Source: Guptibacillus hwajinpoensis
GTDB lineage: Bacteria > Bacillota > Bacilli > Bacillales > Bacillaceae_O
DNA length: 64,000 bases
NCBI GenBank assembly: GCA_016841765.1
Contig: JAENYN010000025.1
Coordinates: 1-64,000 of the forward strand
Reading direction: 5' to 3'
Shown here: positions 18,631-26,665 of the stretch, in pieces
Position numbering within the stretch: the stretch's first letter is position 1
Layout of the letters: each line of letters opens with the position of its first letter
The notes under the pieces: generated by a model
Told to the model about the DNA's origin: nothing
Seen by the model: the letters and a program-made list of their open reading frames with translations, nothing else
Databases searched by the model: none
Translations under genes and position numbers: made by a program

Positions 18631-18657
18631 AAAAAAGACCCACAATGGCGGGTCTTT
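18631..18657 (-). terminator. Terminator of the second CWB2 amidase gene
   Basis: Reading the minus strand, AAAGACCC and GGGTCTTT pair around GCCATTGT, then T-run. It is just after the stop at 18673. Confidence 0.8.
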
Positions 18658-18672
18658 AAATGAATCAGATTA

Positions 18673-20364
18673 TTATTGCAGATTTTGTACAACAGCTTCT
18701 GCAAGATTTTGTGCCCGCTGATGCTGGATGCTTTCATTTTTCAAGTACTGAATTTCCTTATTATTGGTCATGAAGCCCAGTTCCAGCAAAACAGAAGGCA
18801 TGGTTGTCCAGCGGGTTACGTATAAGTTGTGATCCTTGTTATACCAGAGTCTGATATTGCCTGTTTTAAGGGCCTCACCAAAAACCGGCGCCAACTGCGA
18901 GCTTTTTTTCGCTGCTGAAGAAGGTGTAGGATCATAAGCGATCGGGGCACCTGAGCTGTCATAGTTGACAGATTTTGTGTTCCCGCTTTTATCCTTATAG
19001 TAAAATAGCTGATTATCTGTATCTTCTCTCACAAACTCGTACCTGTAAGAGTCGCCAATATATTTCAAATAAACATCGTTTGTTTCTATTGCTGGACGAT
19101 AACTGCTATAGTGAGAGCTGACGCCGTTTGCAGATGTATTTGTGCTTCCATCATGATGGATACTGATAAACAGATCCGGCTTTTGACTATTTGCCATTTG
19201 CGCCCGGGATTCAAGCGAAATGAATAAATCCTGGCCAGGCTGCCGTGTATAAAGTATGTTTGCACCATAATTCTGAAGCTTGCCGGACAGCTTTGTCACA
19301 AACTGCATGTTTAAAGATTTTTCAGTAATTTTATAAGTATTGTTCACTGCACCAGGGTCGCTTGAGCCGCCATGCCCGGCATCAAGCATGATTGTTTTTC
19401 CTTCAAGTTTTTGTATGAGTATGTTTACTGCGTTTTCCGAAATGGATCCTGTTCCACCCAGTATAACGAATTGTCCGGTATTTTTATCCTCAATAACACC
19501 TTTAATATCGGCAGGAACGTTATCAGGCATTGTCAACAGCATCGGTGCACCCATCTTGGCTGCAAGAACTGAGCCGGTAAGGGCATCCGCAAACTTGAGG
19601 CCGGTAGCCGCAAACGCTTTATCCATCGGCAAGTTCAACTGGCGCACGATGTTTGCCGAAACAGCAAAACGGTCTTTGCCTCCTATTCTCTGGCTGCCAC
19701 TGGGAAGCTGATTATATACGTCCCGGCTGACACTGCCTTCCCCCCCTGAAACGATCACTTTATTTATTCCCTTTTCCTTAATTGCTGTTTTGGTTGAATC
19801 CGGCAGCTTATTAGGCTGTGTCAGTAAGATCGGATAACCTTTGCTTGCTGCATAAGGAGCGATGGAAAGCGCATCCGCAAATACCATGCCGCTTGCCATG
19901 ACAGCAGTTGCGGTGGCATCGAGTTCCCTGGCAATATTAAGGGAAACCTCGAAACGGTCTTGACCGCCGATTCTTTTTACTTCAATTCCCATTTTCCGAA
20001 TTTCGTCTTCGACCTGTTTGGAAACACTGCCTGTTCCGCCGATTATATACACTTTTGAGGGTGTATGCCTGATGATTTCGGTTTTCGTGGCAGAGGTTAA
20101 CTGGTTTGGCTGGGTAAGTAAAATGGGGGCGTTATATTTGGTGCCCAGCGGAGAAGCTGAAAGAGCATCCGCAAATGCAAGGTAATTAGCAATAATTATC
20201 GTGTCGGCATCGCCATCAATAGGCCAGCCTTTCTTTGAAACATTTACAGCTACATCGAAACGATCCTTTCCGTCTACCCTTTCAGAAGTCGCTGCAGCAA
20301 ATGATTGAGCCGGCAAGACAAAAAACAGAGCCAGAAGCAGGCTGACAATGAAAAATTTACGCAA
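18673..20364 (-). CDS. N-acetylmuramoyl-L-alanine amidase with CWB2 repeats (second copy)
   Basis: 563 residues. A signal peptide (to AQSFAA) precedes three CWB2 repeats (RVDGKDRFDVA, RIGGQDRFEVS, RIGGKDRFAVS) at about 27-325 and an Amidase_3 domain at about 330-560. Active-site segments are MLDAGHGGSSDPGA, an E in KITEKSLNMQ, SIHHDGS and LLELGFMTN. The amidase domain is longer than in the lytC-like protein because of an insertion of about 50 residues rich in Tyr, Asp and Lys (around YRPAIETNDVYLKYIGDSY). The start is TTG with GAGAGG upstream. It is the near neighbour of the L,D-transpeptidase gene, whose repeats are very similar, which suggests local duplication with swapped catalytic ends. 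Confidence 0.85.
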   Translation of the reverse strand: MRKFFIVSLLLALFFVLPAQSFAAATSERVDGKDRFDVAVNVSKKGWPIDGDADTIIIANYLAFADALSASPLGTKYNAPILLTQPNQLTSATKTEIIRHTPSKVYIIGGTGSVSKQVEDEIRKMGIEVKRIGGQDRFEVSLNIARELDATATAVMASGMVFADALSIAPYAASKGYPILLTQPNKLPDSTKTAIKEKGINKVIVSGGEGSVSRDVYNQLPSGSQRIGGKDRFAVSANIVRQLNLPMDKAFAATGLKFADALTGSVLAAKMGAPMLLTMPDNVPADIKGVIEDKNTGQFVILGGTGSISENAVNILIQKLEGKTIMLDAGHGGSSDPGAVNNTYKITEKSLNMQFVTKLSGKLQNYGANILYTRQPGQDLFISLESRAQMANSQKPDLFISIHHDGSTNTSANGVSSHYSSYRPAIETNDVYLKYIGDSYRYEFVREDTDNQLFYYKDKSGNTKSVNYDSSGAPIAYDPTPSSAAKKSSQLAPVFGEALKTGNIRLWYNKDHNLYVTRWTTMPSVLLELGFMTNNKEIQYLKNESIQHQRAQNLAEAVVQNLQ

Positions 20365-20599
20365 TATGTACCTCTCCCCTATGGTTTTGAAATGTCATCA
20401 TCTGATATATCAGATAAAAAATGAATGGATTAACTATCAAGTGAACTAGGAAACTAATTTCAAATTTTAGAAAATACTTTTCCTCCCTTTGAACTCCCCC
20501 CTTCATACAACAACTAAGTATAGCAGAGAAAACAGCGGGCAGTAATATGACATTACTACCACTCTGGATCCGTTTCGACATACAGGTTGTTAATGATTA

Positions 20600-22159
20600 C
20601 TAGTACTGTGTACCGAGGATGACGGTTGGTTTTTTATCTTCATCCAGCCAGTTCATCATTTTTAACAAGCCGCTTTCGGGCAGTGCTACGCAGCCTAGAG
20701 TTGGACTGCTAGAGCTTCTCCAGACATGGAAAAAAATCGCACTTCCCTTCCCTTTTATAATCGGATTTTCGTTGTATCGAATCAACACAGCATATTTATA
20801 AAGCGGATGATTCAGCCGTTCAAATGAATTCCAGCGCTGATAAGGGTCACCATAATAACGAACCCAGGTGTTATAGTCCTTTGATTTGGGATCATCAATC
20901 CAGTAATCCACAGCCGTTACGTCCCTGTAATCGATTTTGAGTTTTGCCGGCCGGACAGCTGATCCAAAAGCGTATCCAAGCTCATAAATGCCTGCCGGTG
21001 TTTTACCGTCACCTTCAACTTTATTGGCAGAGAAACCGTTTTTTCCAGCTGCGGCATTCATAGGACCAAAAACTTTTGCCCAGGCTGCATCCCGTTTTTC
21101 ATATGCTTCTACAGTCGCCTGATAACTGGTTGAATTGTCTGTTTTAACAGCTACAGCCTGCTTAACTTCACTTGATAATTTCTCAAATCCGTTTGGCAAG
21201 AAGGATGCAGCTTTTAACAGCGCTATGACCGAATCTGAAACGGAACCGGTACCGCCGAGTGCGATCAAACTGTCTGGATTTTTTTCTTTAACCAATTGAA
21301 AAACATCAGCAGGAACGCGGTCAGGTCTCGTCAGCAGCATCGGAGCGTCCATTTTGGCAGCGAGTACCGAACCTGTAAGCGCATCGGCAAATGTAAGTCC
21401 AGTTGCTGTAAATACCTTCTCACTCGTCATATTCAATTGCCGTACAATATTGGCGGAAACAGCAAAACGGTCCTTCCCACCAATCCGCTGGGGTGCCGGA
21501 AGCTGGCTGAATACAGTTCCATTGATACTCCCTTCCCCGCCGGAGACAATGACTTTTTCAATCCCCTTTTCTTTCAGTGCTGTTTTTGAAGCCGCGGGTA
21601 ATCTTTCAGGGCGTGTTAACAGAATCGGATAGCCTTTCGCCGCTGCATAAGGTGCAATGGAAAGGGCATCGGAAAAAACCAGGCCGCTGGCCAAAACAGC
21701 AGTTTTTGTCTGATCCAGTTCCCTGGCAATATTAAGCGAAACGTCAAAACGATCTTGACCGCCAACTCTGTTTATATTCAATCCCATTTTGGACAGTTCA
21801 GCTTCTACCTGTTCTGAAATACTTCCTGATCCGCCTACTATGTAAATACTTGATGGGGAAAGACGGGTAATTTCCTTTCTAGTTGCATTGTTCAGCCGAC
21901 CAGACTGTGTCAATAAAATAGGAGCGTTATGTTTAACAGCAAGCGGTGCAGCAGAAAGAGCATCAGCAAAAGCAAGATAATTCGCAATAATTACAGTGTC
22001 AGTGTCAGAGGGTTCCGGCCACCCTTTTTTTGATATATTTACAGCTACTTCAAACCGGTCAGCTCCTGCTAATCTTTCTGCATCAGCATCTGCATAAGGA
22101 TGGTGTGGAAACATAAAAATAACAGCCATCACAAAACTGATGAGCAAAATGTGCTTCAT
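20600..22159 (-). CDS. CWB2-repeat protein with L,D-transpeptidase (YkuD) domain
   Basis: 519 residues. A signal peptide precedes three CWB2 repeats (RLAGADRFEVA, RVGGQDRFDVS, RIGGKDRFAVS) and a C-terminal YkuD-type domain at about 345-517. The catalytic pattern HVW then TLGCVALP gives the His and Cys of L,D-transpeptidases, with a Gly and Pro context matching the family. Such enzymes cross-link peptide stems or link proteins to peptidoglycan; some homologues of this subtype (cd YcbB/ErfK-like 'L,D-peptidoglycan transpeptidase YkuD') are carboxypeptidases. The ATG at 22159 is preceded by AAGGGGGGA. It shares first-repeat sequence with the downstream amidase protein. Confidence 0.82.
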   Translation of the reverse strand: MKHILLISFVMAVIFMFPHHPYADADAERLAGADRFEVAVNISKKGWPEPSDTDTVIIANYLAFADALSAAPLAVKHNAPILLTQSGRLNNATRKEITRLSPSSIYIVGGSGSISEQVEAELSKMGLNINRVGGQDRFDVSLNIARELDQTKTAVLASGLVFSDALSIAPYAAAKGYPILLTRPERLPAASKTALKEKGIEKVIVSGGEGSINGTVFSQLPAPQRIGGKDRFAVSANIVRQLNMTSEKVFTATGLTFADALTGSVLAAKMDAPMLLTRPDRVPADVFQLVKEKNPDSLIALGGTGSVSDSVIALLKAASFLPNGFEKLSSEVKQAVAVKTDNSTSYQATVEAYEKRDAAWAKVFGPMNAAAGKNGFSANKVEGDGKTPAGIYELGYAFGSAVRPAKLKIDYRDVTAVDYWIDDPKSKDYNTWVRYYGDPYQRWNSFERLNHPLYKYAVLIRYNENPIIKGKGSAIFFHVWRSSSSPTLGCVALPESGLLKMMNWLDEDKKPTVILGTQY

Positions 22160-22303
22160 GGGGTCCCCCCTTTTCTTATCCTGGCTTTAACTTCACACTT
22201 GATTGCTGACTACAATTCTACCAAATTTTTGAATTCCAGGGAATGAAGTTTATAAAAAATACATTTTACTTTGTTAATTGATGGCAGCATTCATCTTTAA
22301 TGC

Positions 22304-22337
22304 ATATAAAAAATGACCTGCATTGATTAGCAGGTCA
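22304..22337 (-). terminator. Terminator of the 50-aa gene
   Basis: TGACCTGC and GCAGGTCA pair around TAATCAAT, followed on the minus strand by ATTTTTTAT. Confidence 0.8.
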
Positions 22338-22350
22338 ATTGTTTAAAAAA

Positions 22351-22503
22351 TTATTTAACAAACGGTTTTAACTTACCTGTTATTTCCTGGATTAGATCTT
22401 TGGCTGTAACCTGGGCATCATATGTCTGGCCTTTACGGTACATATCCTTCATAATCTTTACCATTTCCTCTTGGTCCAACTGCAATGGCTGGTTTCCATT
22501 CAT
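22351..22503 (-). CDS. Small uncharacterised protein, 50 aa
   Basis: Reads MNGNQPLQLDQEEMVKIMKD and continues to a KLKPFVK end. It is charged, probably helical, and has no membrane segment. AAGGTG lies seven bases before the ATG, and a good terminator follows the stop, so it is likely a real monocistronic gene. I do not recognise the family. Confidence 0.65.
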   Translation of the reverse strand: MNGNQPLQLDQEEMVKIMKDMYRKGQTYDAQVTAKDLIQEITGKLKPFVK

Positions 22504-22736
22504 GTCAGTCACCTTCCTGAACAACTATTCTATTTCGATTTCATAGTTTGTAAATAGACAAATTTCGAAAAACTAAACATTTTTTACTTTGTTAACATGA
22601 AATCTATTATAGGCTGTTTTCTGGAAATAGCTATATTTTTTTATTAAACTCTGGTTTCTCACACTATACAATACGAGGCTGCTTACTAATTCGTTCGATA
22701 AATGGGCAGGTTTTTGTGGGTGGGGCGTTGCGGCGT

Positions 22737-22778
22737 TGCCTGGCAAGTGCGTCGCAAATGCGACGCACTTGCCAGGCA
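22737..22778. repeat. REP-like palindrome, divergent core
   Basis: Perfect inverted repeat with 20-base arms and AA centre. The outer arms TGCCTGGCAA/TTGCCAGGCA match the window's repeat family, but the inner part is GTGCGTCGCA instead of TTGCCTGGGA. Confidence 0.85.
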
Positions 22779-22824
22779 TTTTATGAGCACTTCTTTTTAT
22801 ATTTTCGTGTGCCTGCATAACAAA

Positions 22825-22849
22825 ACCGGGCATCCTGCGGATGCCCGGT
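22825..22849. terminator. Terminator of the MMPL transporter gene
   Basis: ACCGGGCATCC and GGATGCCCGGT form an 11-bp stem with a 3-base loop. A TTTTG run follows on the minus strand and ATTTTTTG on the plus strand. Confidence 0.8.
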
Positions 22850-22864
22850 CCATTTTTTGTGCTT

Positions 22865-25066
22865 TTATACTGATTCCGGTTTTTTGTTTTTATCAGAAGT
22901 AAGTTTCGACGGCCAAAAATTCCATTTCCCGGTCAGCTGCACGATCGCCGGAACGAGGATGCCCCTGACCAGGAACGTATCCATCAAAATGCCGACAGCG
23001 ACAGTGAAGCCGAACAAATACAGTTCCATAATCGGCTGGGTCATGAGTACGCCGAAGGTTGCCGCCAAAATCAAGCCGGCAGACGAGATGACGCCTCCTG
23101 TCATGGACAATCCCTGATGGACAGCCTCTTTTATCGGCAGGCGCCGGGCCTCTTCCTTGATCCGGGAGATGAGCATGATGTTGTAATCGACCCCAAGAGC
23201 GACAAGGAAGACGAATGTATACAGCGGAATCCTGTAGCTGATCTGTTCAATCCCCATCACTTTGTCGAAAATGAACGTGCTCAGTCCCATTGCAGCACTA
23301 TATGAAAGCAAAATAGTCAAAATCATGTAAATCGGTGCAATTAGCGATCGCGTCTGCATCGCCAGCATGACCGTGATGAAAATGGTGATCAGAATGACGG
23401 CAAGCCACGTATCACTTTTATTCATCGCGCGGACATCAGCCTGATGGGCGGTTTCTCCTGCGAATACAAGCTCTGTTGCATCTGGTGAAAAACCGCTCGC
23501 TTCAAGAATATCTGTTTTGTTTTCCCGAAGCTGCACAAGCCGGTCCATTGACACCTTGTCATACGGGCTGTTTTCAAACGTCAGCTGCAGTTTAACGGCC
23601 TCTCCTTTTTCCGACACAGCAGTCGGAACCCGCGGGTTGATTTCCTCCGGTGTGACAGAAGCAACTCCCGGCTGCTCTGCCAGCTCTTCTCTAAGTGCAG
23701 CCGCTTTTTCAAGGTCGACCGCATCCCCGTTTTCAGATGCTATGACAACGTTCGTTGGCGCCAGTTCTCCCTTTGAATACTTTTCTTCCAGCAATTCAAA
23801 CCCCTGCCGTGAACCCATATCCTCCGGGAAGGACTTGATCATGTTAAACGAAAAATCAAGGTTAAACAGGTTGAGTGAAAAAACAAGCAGCATAGCCGCA
23901 ATCACGCCACCTGAAACAACCGGCTTTTTGCCGACAAATCCGGCAACCCGCTTCCAGAAGCTCGTCTTCTTGACTACCTCATCGCCGACTTTCGGGACAA
24001 ACGGCCAGAACGCGCGGCGCCCGAACAGCGCAAACAGTGACGGAATGAGGGTCAGCCCAGCCACCAGGATAATCGCCATAGCGATGGAAAAGACCGGCGC
24101 GAAATTTTCATACGGCTTGTAATCAGTCGCAAGCAGCACAAGCATTGCAACCAACACGGTCGCCCCGCTGAAAAAAATCGGCTCGCCGACATGTTTCATC
24201 GCTTCCTGCATGGCCGCATACTTATCATCTGTTTTCTTCAGCTCTTCACGGAACCGGGAAAAGATGAAAAGCGCATAATCCGTCAGGGCGGCGAACAATA
24301 GAATCATCATGATGGAAAGCGACTGCGTTTCAATTGCGAACCAGTCCTGCGCACCGATCAAGCCAAGCACCCGGTCAACAACCTGATTGACAAGACCGGC
24401 AACGATGATCGGAATAATGGCAAGCAGCGGTGACCGGTAGATGATAATCAACAGAACGAGAATAAGGGCAACGGTCGAAAACAAAAGCACCAAATCGGCA
24501 CTGGCAAAAATCGCGATCGTATCGGAGGCGATGCCGGCCGGACCGGTGATTTTTAACGAAACATCATCCGCGAGCATCTCAGTAGAACGATCTTCAAGTA
24601 AAGTGACCGTATCATTAATTTCAGCCATCTCCAGGTTATCTTTTAAAATGACCGGGAGTACAAGCGTCGTTTTGTCAGCGGAAACAAACCCCTGGCGTGC
24701 GGGTGGCGGCAGCTCATCAAAAGGGACGACTTCTTTTACATGTTCCGGTTTTTCTTCGGTACGGAAATAGGATGCAATTTCTGCTACCTGGCCCAGGTCA
24801 TCCTGTGTCAGCCCGTCCTCATTGTTAAACACAAGCAATGCCGGCATCCCTTCTTCATCCGGAAAATAACTTTGCAGCAGTTTCTCCGCCTGTATGGACT
24901 CGGCACTCTCCGGCAGGTCGCTGCCGCTGACATTGACAGCAAAATCCTTTGCAGGCGACGCAATCATGCTAAGGATGGCAACAAGAATTATCCATGCGGC
25001 CAGGACGGCTTTGGCACCTTTTTTACTGCTTGAAAAAGATGTAATGGCATTAAGCATGCTTTTCAT
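22865..25066 (-). CDS. MMPL/RND-family membrane exporter
   Basis: 733 residues with the RND layout: one helix (about 20-40), a large extracellular domain, a block of helices, then a second repeat of the same plan (helix at about 378-396, extracellular domain, C-terminal helices). It matches MMPL transporters such as B. subtilis YdfJ, which export lipids or small molecules using proton flow. The family motif region ALTDYALFIFSRFREE and its repeat ALGVDYNIMLISRIKEEARR are clear. GAGAGGGAG precedes the ATG. It is downstream of, and co-directional with, a TetR gene, and three similar palindromes lie between them, so substrate-induced derepression is likely. Confidence 0.88.
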   Translation of the reverse strand: MKSMLNAITSFSSSKKGAKAVLAAWIILVAILSMIASPAKDFAVNVSGSDLPESAESIQAEKLLQSYFPDEEGMPALLVFNNEDGLTQDDLGQVAEIASYFRTEEKPEHVKEVVPFDELPPPARQGFVSADKTTLVLPVILKDNLEMAEINDTVTLLEDRSTEMLADDVSLKITGPAGIASDTIAIFASADLVLLFSTVALILVLLIIIYRSPLLAIIPIIVAGLVNQVVDRVLGLIGAQDWFAIETQSLSIMMILLFAALTDYALFIFSRFREELKKTDDKYAAMQEAMKHVGEPIFFSGATVLVAMLVLLATDYKPYENFAPVFSIAMAIILVAGLTLIPSLFALFGRRAFWPFVPKVGDEVVKKTSFWKRVAGFVGKKPVVSGGVIAAMLLVFSLNLFNLDFSFNMIKSFPEDMGSRQGFELLEEKYSKGELAPTNVVIASENGDAVDLEKAAALREELAEQPGVASVTPEEINPRVPTAVSEKGEAVKLQLTFENSPYDKVSMDRLVQLRENKTDILEASGFSPDATELVFAGETAHQADVRAMNKSDTWLAVILITIFITVMLAMQTRSLIAPIYMILTILLSYSAAMGLSTFIFDKVMGIEQISYRIPLYTFVFLVALGVDYNIMLISRIKEEARRLPIKEAVHQGLSMTGGVISSAGLILAATFGVLMTQPIMELYLFGFTVAVGILMDTFLVRGILVPAIVQLTGKWNFWPSKLTSDKNKKPESV

Positions 25067-25097
25067 CTGACTGGCTCCCTCTCTTTTTTTGTGGATT

Positions 25098-25113
25098 CCG
25101 ACACTTATGTCGG
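25098..25113. promoter_or_regulatory. TetR-type operator 1
   Basis: CCGACACTTATGTCGG is an inverted repeat (CCGACA/TGTCGG), 31 bases upstream of the exporter start. Confidence 0.6.
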
Positions 25114-25175
25114 TTCATGCAAATAACTAGCCCGGCTTTATTTTTGGTAGCCGAGCCTTTCTGCTGATTCCTTTT

Positions 25176-25191
25176 CCGACGCATCTGTCGG
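25176..25191. promoter_or_regulatory. TetR-type operator 2
   Basis: CCGACGCATCTGTCGG has the same half-sites as the first operator. Confidence 0.6.
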
Positions 25192-25208
25192 ATTAATTAT
25201 CCTGTATT

Positions 25209-25224
25209 CCGACGTAATCGTCAA
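25209..25224. promoter_or_regulatory. TetR-type operator 3 (degenerate)
   Basis: CCGACGTAATCGTCAA keeps the left half-site and a weaker right half-site. It is just past the end of the tetR gene. Confidence 0.45.
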
Positions 25225-25241
25225 TTCTAATTTTTGTTTTG

Positions 25242-25808
25242 TTATCCTATTCCTTCATGGATAAGTTTGAAAATCATGTCCCCCCATGCAGTATCGTCTG
25301 TTTCCGGGCTTTCGGGGGTCAATTGGATGGCAATGAAAAACATGCTCGCAATCACCTGGCTCGGAAAATCGTTTCGCACTTGCCCATTCATTTTCCCCCG
25401 CTCAATCAAACGAAGCATCGACTGATATAGGATTTTATGGTCGTCCTGCAATTTTCTCAGTGCTAGCTTCACACGCGGTGAGGCGGCAGGATTGATAAGA
25501 GGAATGATCTGGATGATGTGATGAACCTGGGAAAACTTCATGAACGTCTGCAAATGGGCTTTCATTTGTTCCAGCGGATCTTCAATACTGGCATTATCAC
25601 CGATTTCTGCCATCACCCTCTCCATGACATCCAGCATGTATGCGGTCACAAGCTCTTCCTTGTTCGCATAGTACTCGTAAATCGTACTGCGCCCAATGTT
25701 CAACTGTTCGGCCAATTCCTTGAAATGGAAACCATCATACCCCTTCTCAAGCAATAAAGCCTCCGTCTCCTTCATTAACTCCTGATGCCCCAACTTCTTC
25801 CGCGCCAT
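25242..25808 (-). CDS. TetR/AcrR family transcriptional regulator
   Basis: 188 residues. The N-terminal helix-turn-helix is typical (GYDGFHFKELAEQLNIGRSTIYEYYANKEELV), followed by an all-helical ligand domain. The start at 25808 has AAGGTGGAGG just upstream. An ATG at 25832 lacks a ribosome site. It precedes the MMPL exporter by 175 bases containing three CCGAC(A/G)-N-TGTCGG palindromes, so it most likely represses the exporter. The ligand is unknown. Confidence 0.87.
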   Translation of the reverse strand: MARKKLGHQELMKETEALLLEKGYDGFHFKELAEQLNIGRSTIYEYYANKEELVTAYMLDVMERVMAEIGDNASIEDPLEQMKAHLQTFMKFSQVHHIIQIIPLINPAASPRVKLALRKLQDDHKILYQSMLRLIERGKMNGQVRNDFPSQVIASMFFIAIQLTPESPETDDTAWGDMIFKLIHEGIG

Positions 25809-25890
25809 CTGCCTCCACCTTTTCTTCCGCATTTCTTATCTTTTATTCTTTCATATCATGGGGGTTGGCGCAATCATGTAGTGATGATGG

Positions 25891-25936
25891 AGTGCCTGGG
25901 AATTGCCTGGCAGGTGCCAGGCAATTCCCAGGCACT
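25891..25936. repeat. REP-like palindrome, 46 bp
   Basis: Perfect inverted repeat: 22-base arms (starting AGTGCCTGGGAATTGCCTGG) around a GG centre. It lies upstream of the tetR gene. Confidence 0.9.
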
Positions 25937-26151
25937 AAAACAATGCACTTAATTTCAACTTTGTAGCTTTGCATAAACAATGAAACCGAAATCACCATTT
26001 AAAGCGAATTTTTCCTGCATCTTTTGATCAGATTTACAAAATCTTAAGGATATCAAAGAACCCTTTACCGAATCCTTATCCAATTCACCTGAATATTCCG
26101 GTAACATGAAGGTAGGAATCATTCAGTTACTGACAGGAGGGAGAAACCGCG
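25937..26151. other. Intergenic region before the 20-aa peptide
   Basis: AT-rich, no gene seen. It may hold the promoter of the small peptide at 26152. Confidence 0.35.
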
Positions 26152-26214
26152 ATGAATAGGTATATTCTTTATGGATTCTTCTCTGGCCTTGTATCTGCAG
26201 TCATTTTTGTGTAA
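26152..26214 (+). CDS. Possible 20-aa hydrophobic peptide
   Basis: Encodes MNRYILYGFFSGLVSAVIFV, a single hydrophobic helix. The sequence GGAGGGAG lies about eight bases before the ATG. A strong terminator follows at 26387. It could be a membrane micropeptide or a toxin-like peptide. There is no homology evidence and the length alone is weak support. Confidence 0.35.
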   Translation: MNRYILYGFFSGLVSAVIFV

Positions 26215-26386
26215 ATCCTTCTGCTCCTCTGTATTGATGGTTCATGGTTGAATGGGGAGGAGGTCATTACAGTCAGATTAAACCGTTACAGAAACGTAAT
26301 GGGTTTTTTTCGTTTAACATGATTAAAATTCTGTTAGCGTGGAATACATCATATAAGCATGCAACTCCCCCCTCCCTTATATACGG
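26215..26386. other. Untranslated stretch between small peptide and terminator
   Basis: No gene seen in this stretch. It could be the 3' part of a small transcript ending at 26425. Confidence 0.3.
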
Positions 26387-26425
26387 AAAAGGACCAGCGT
26401 TGGTAAGGTTACGCTGGTCCTTTTT
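26387..26425 (+). terminator. Strong intrinsic terminator
   Basis: AAAAGGACCAGCGT pairs with ACGCTGGTCCTTTTT. It ends whatever transcript covers the 20-aa reading frame. Confidence 0.85.
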
Positions 26426-26514
26426 CATGCTCTTAAGGAAAGATTCACTAAACATGGATCGTTCTTGTTTTTTAGGTTCCTAGAATTTTATTTGGTTAAA
26501 GCGACTTATCTTCA

Positions 26515-26534
26515 TGCCAGGCAATTGCGTGGCA
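26515..26534. repeat. REP-like single unit followed by T-run
   Basis: TGCCAGGCAATTGCGTGGCA, then TTTTTTG. It is a short copy with one mismatch pair and can serve as a terminator on the plus strand. Confidence 0.75.
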
Positions 26535-26665
26535 TTTTTTGTTCCCATCTTTTTTGCCAGACCAAAATTTTCATCAACATGCACAAAAACCCCGTTCCTT
26601 ACGTTTCCAGTTATTCTCGGTTATAATAGAGGGATAGACATTTGGGACGTTAGGAGATGTGCATC

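Noticed and set aside
20357-20581. 74-codon reading frame overlapping the start of the amidase gene
   Set aside because: It overlaps the ribosome site of the amidase gene, has no convincing site of its own and no recognisable domain.
22573-22833. 86-codon frame through the palindrome at 22737
   Set aside because: It is created by the palindrome and a terminator-proximal stretch, with no ribosome site; probably chance.
26137-26160. T-box-like antiterminator sequence (GGGAGAAACCGCG)
   Set aside because: It lacks the required TGGNACC core, no specifier loop was seen, and the next gene is not an aminoacyl-tRNA synthetase or amino acid gene.
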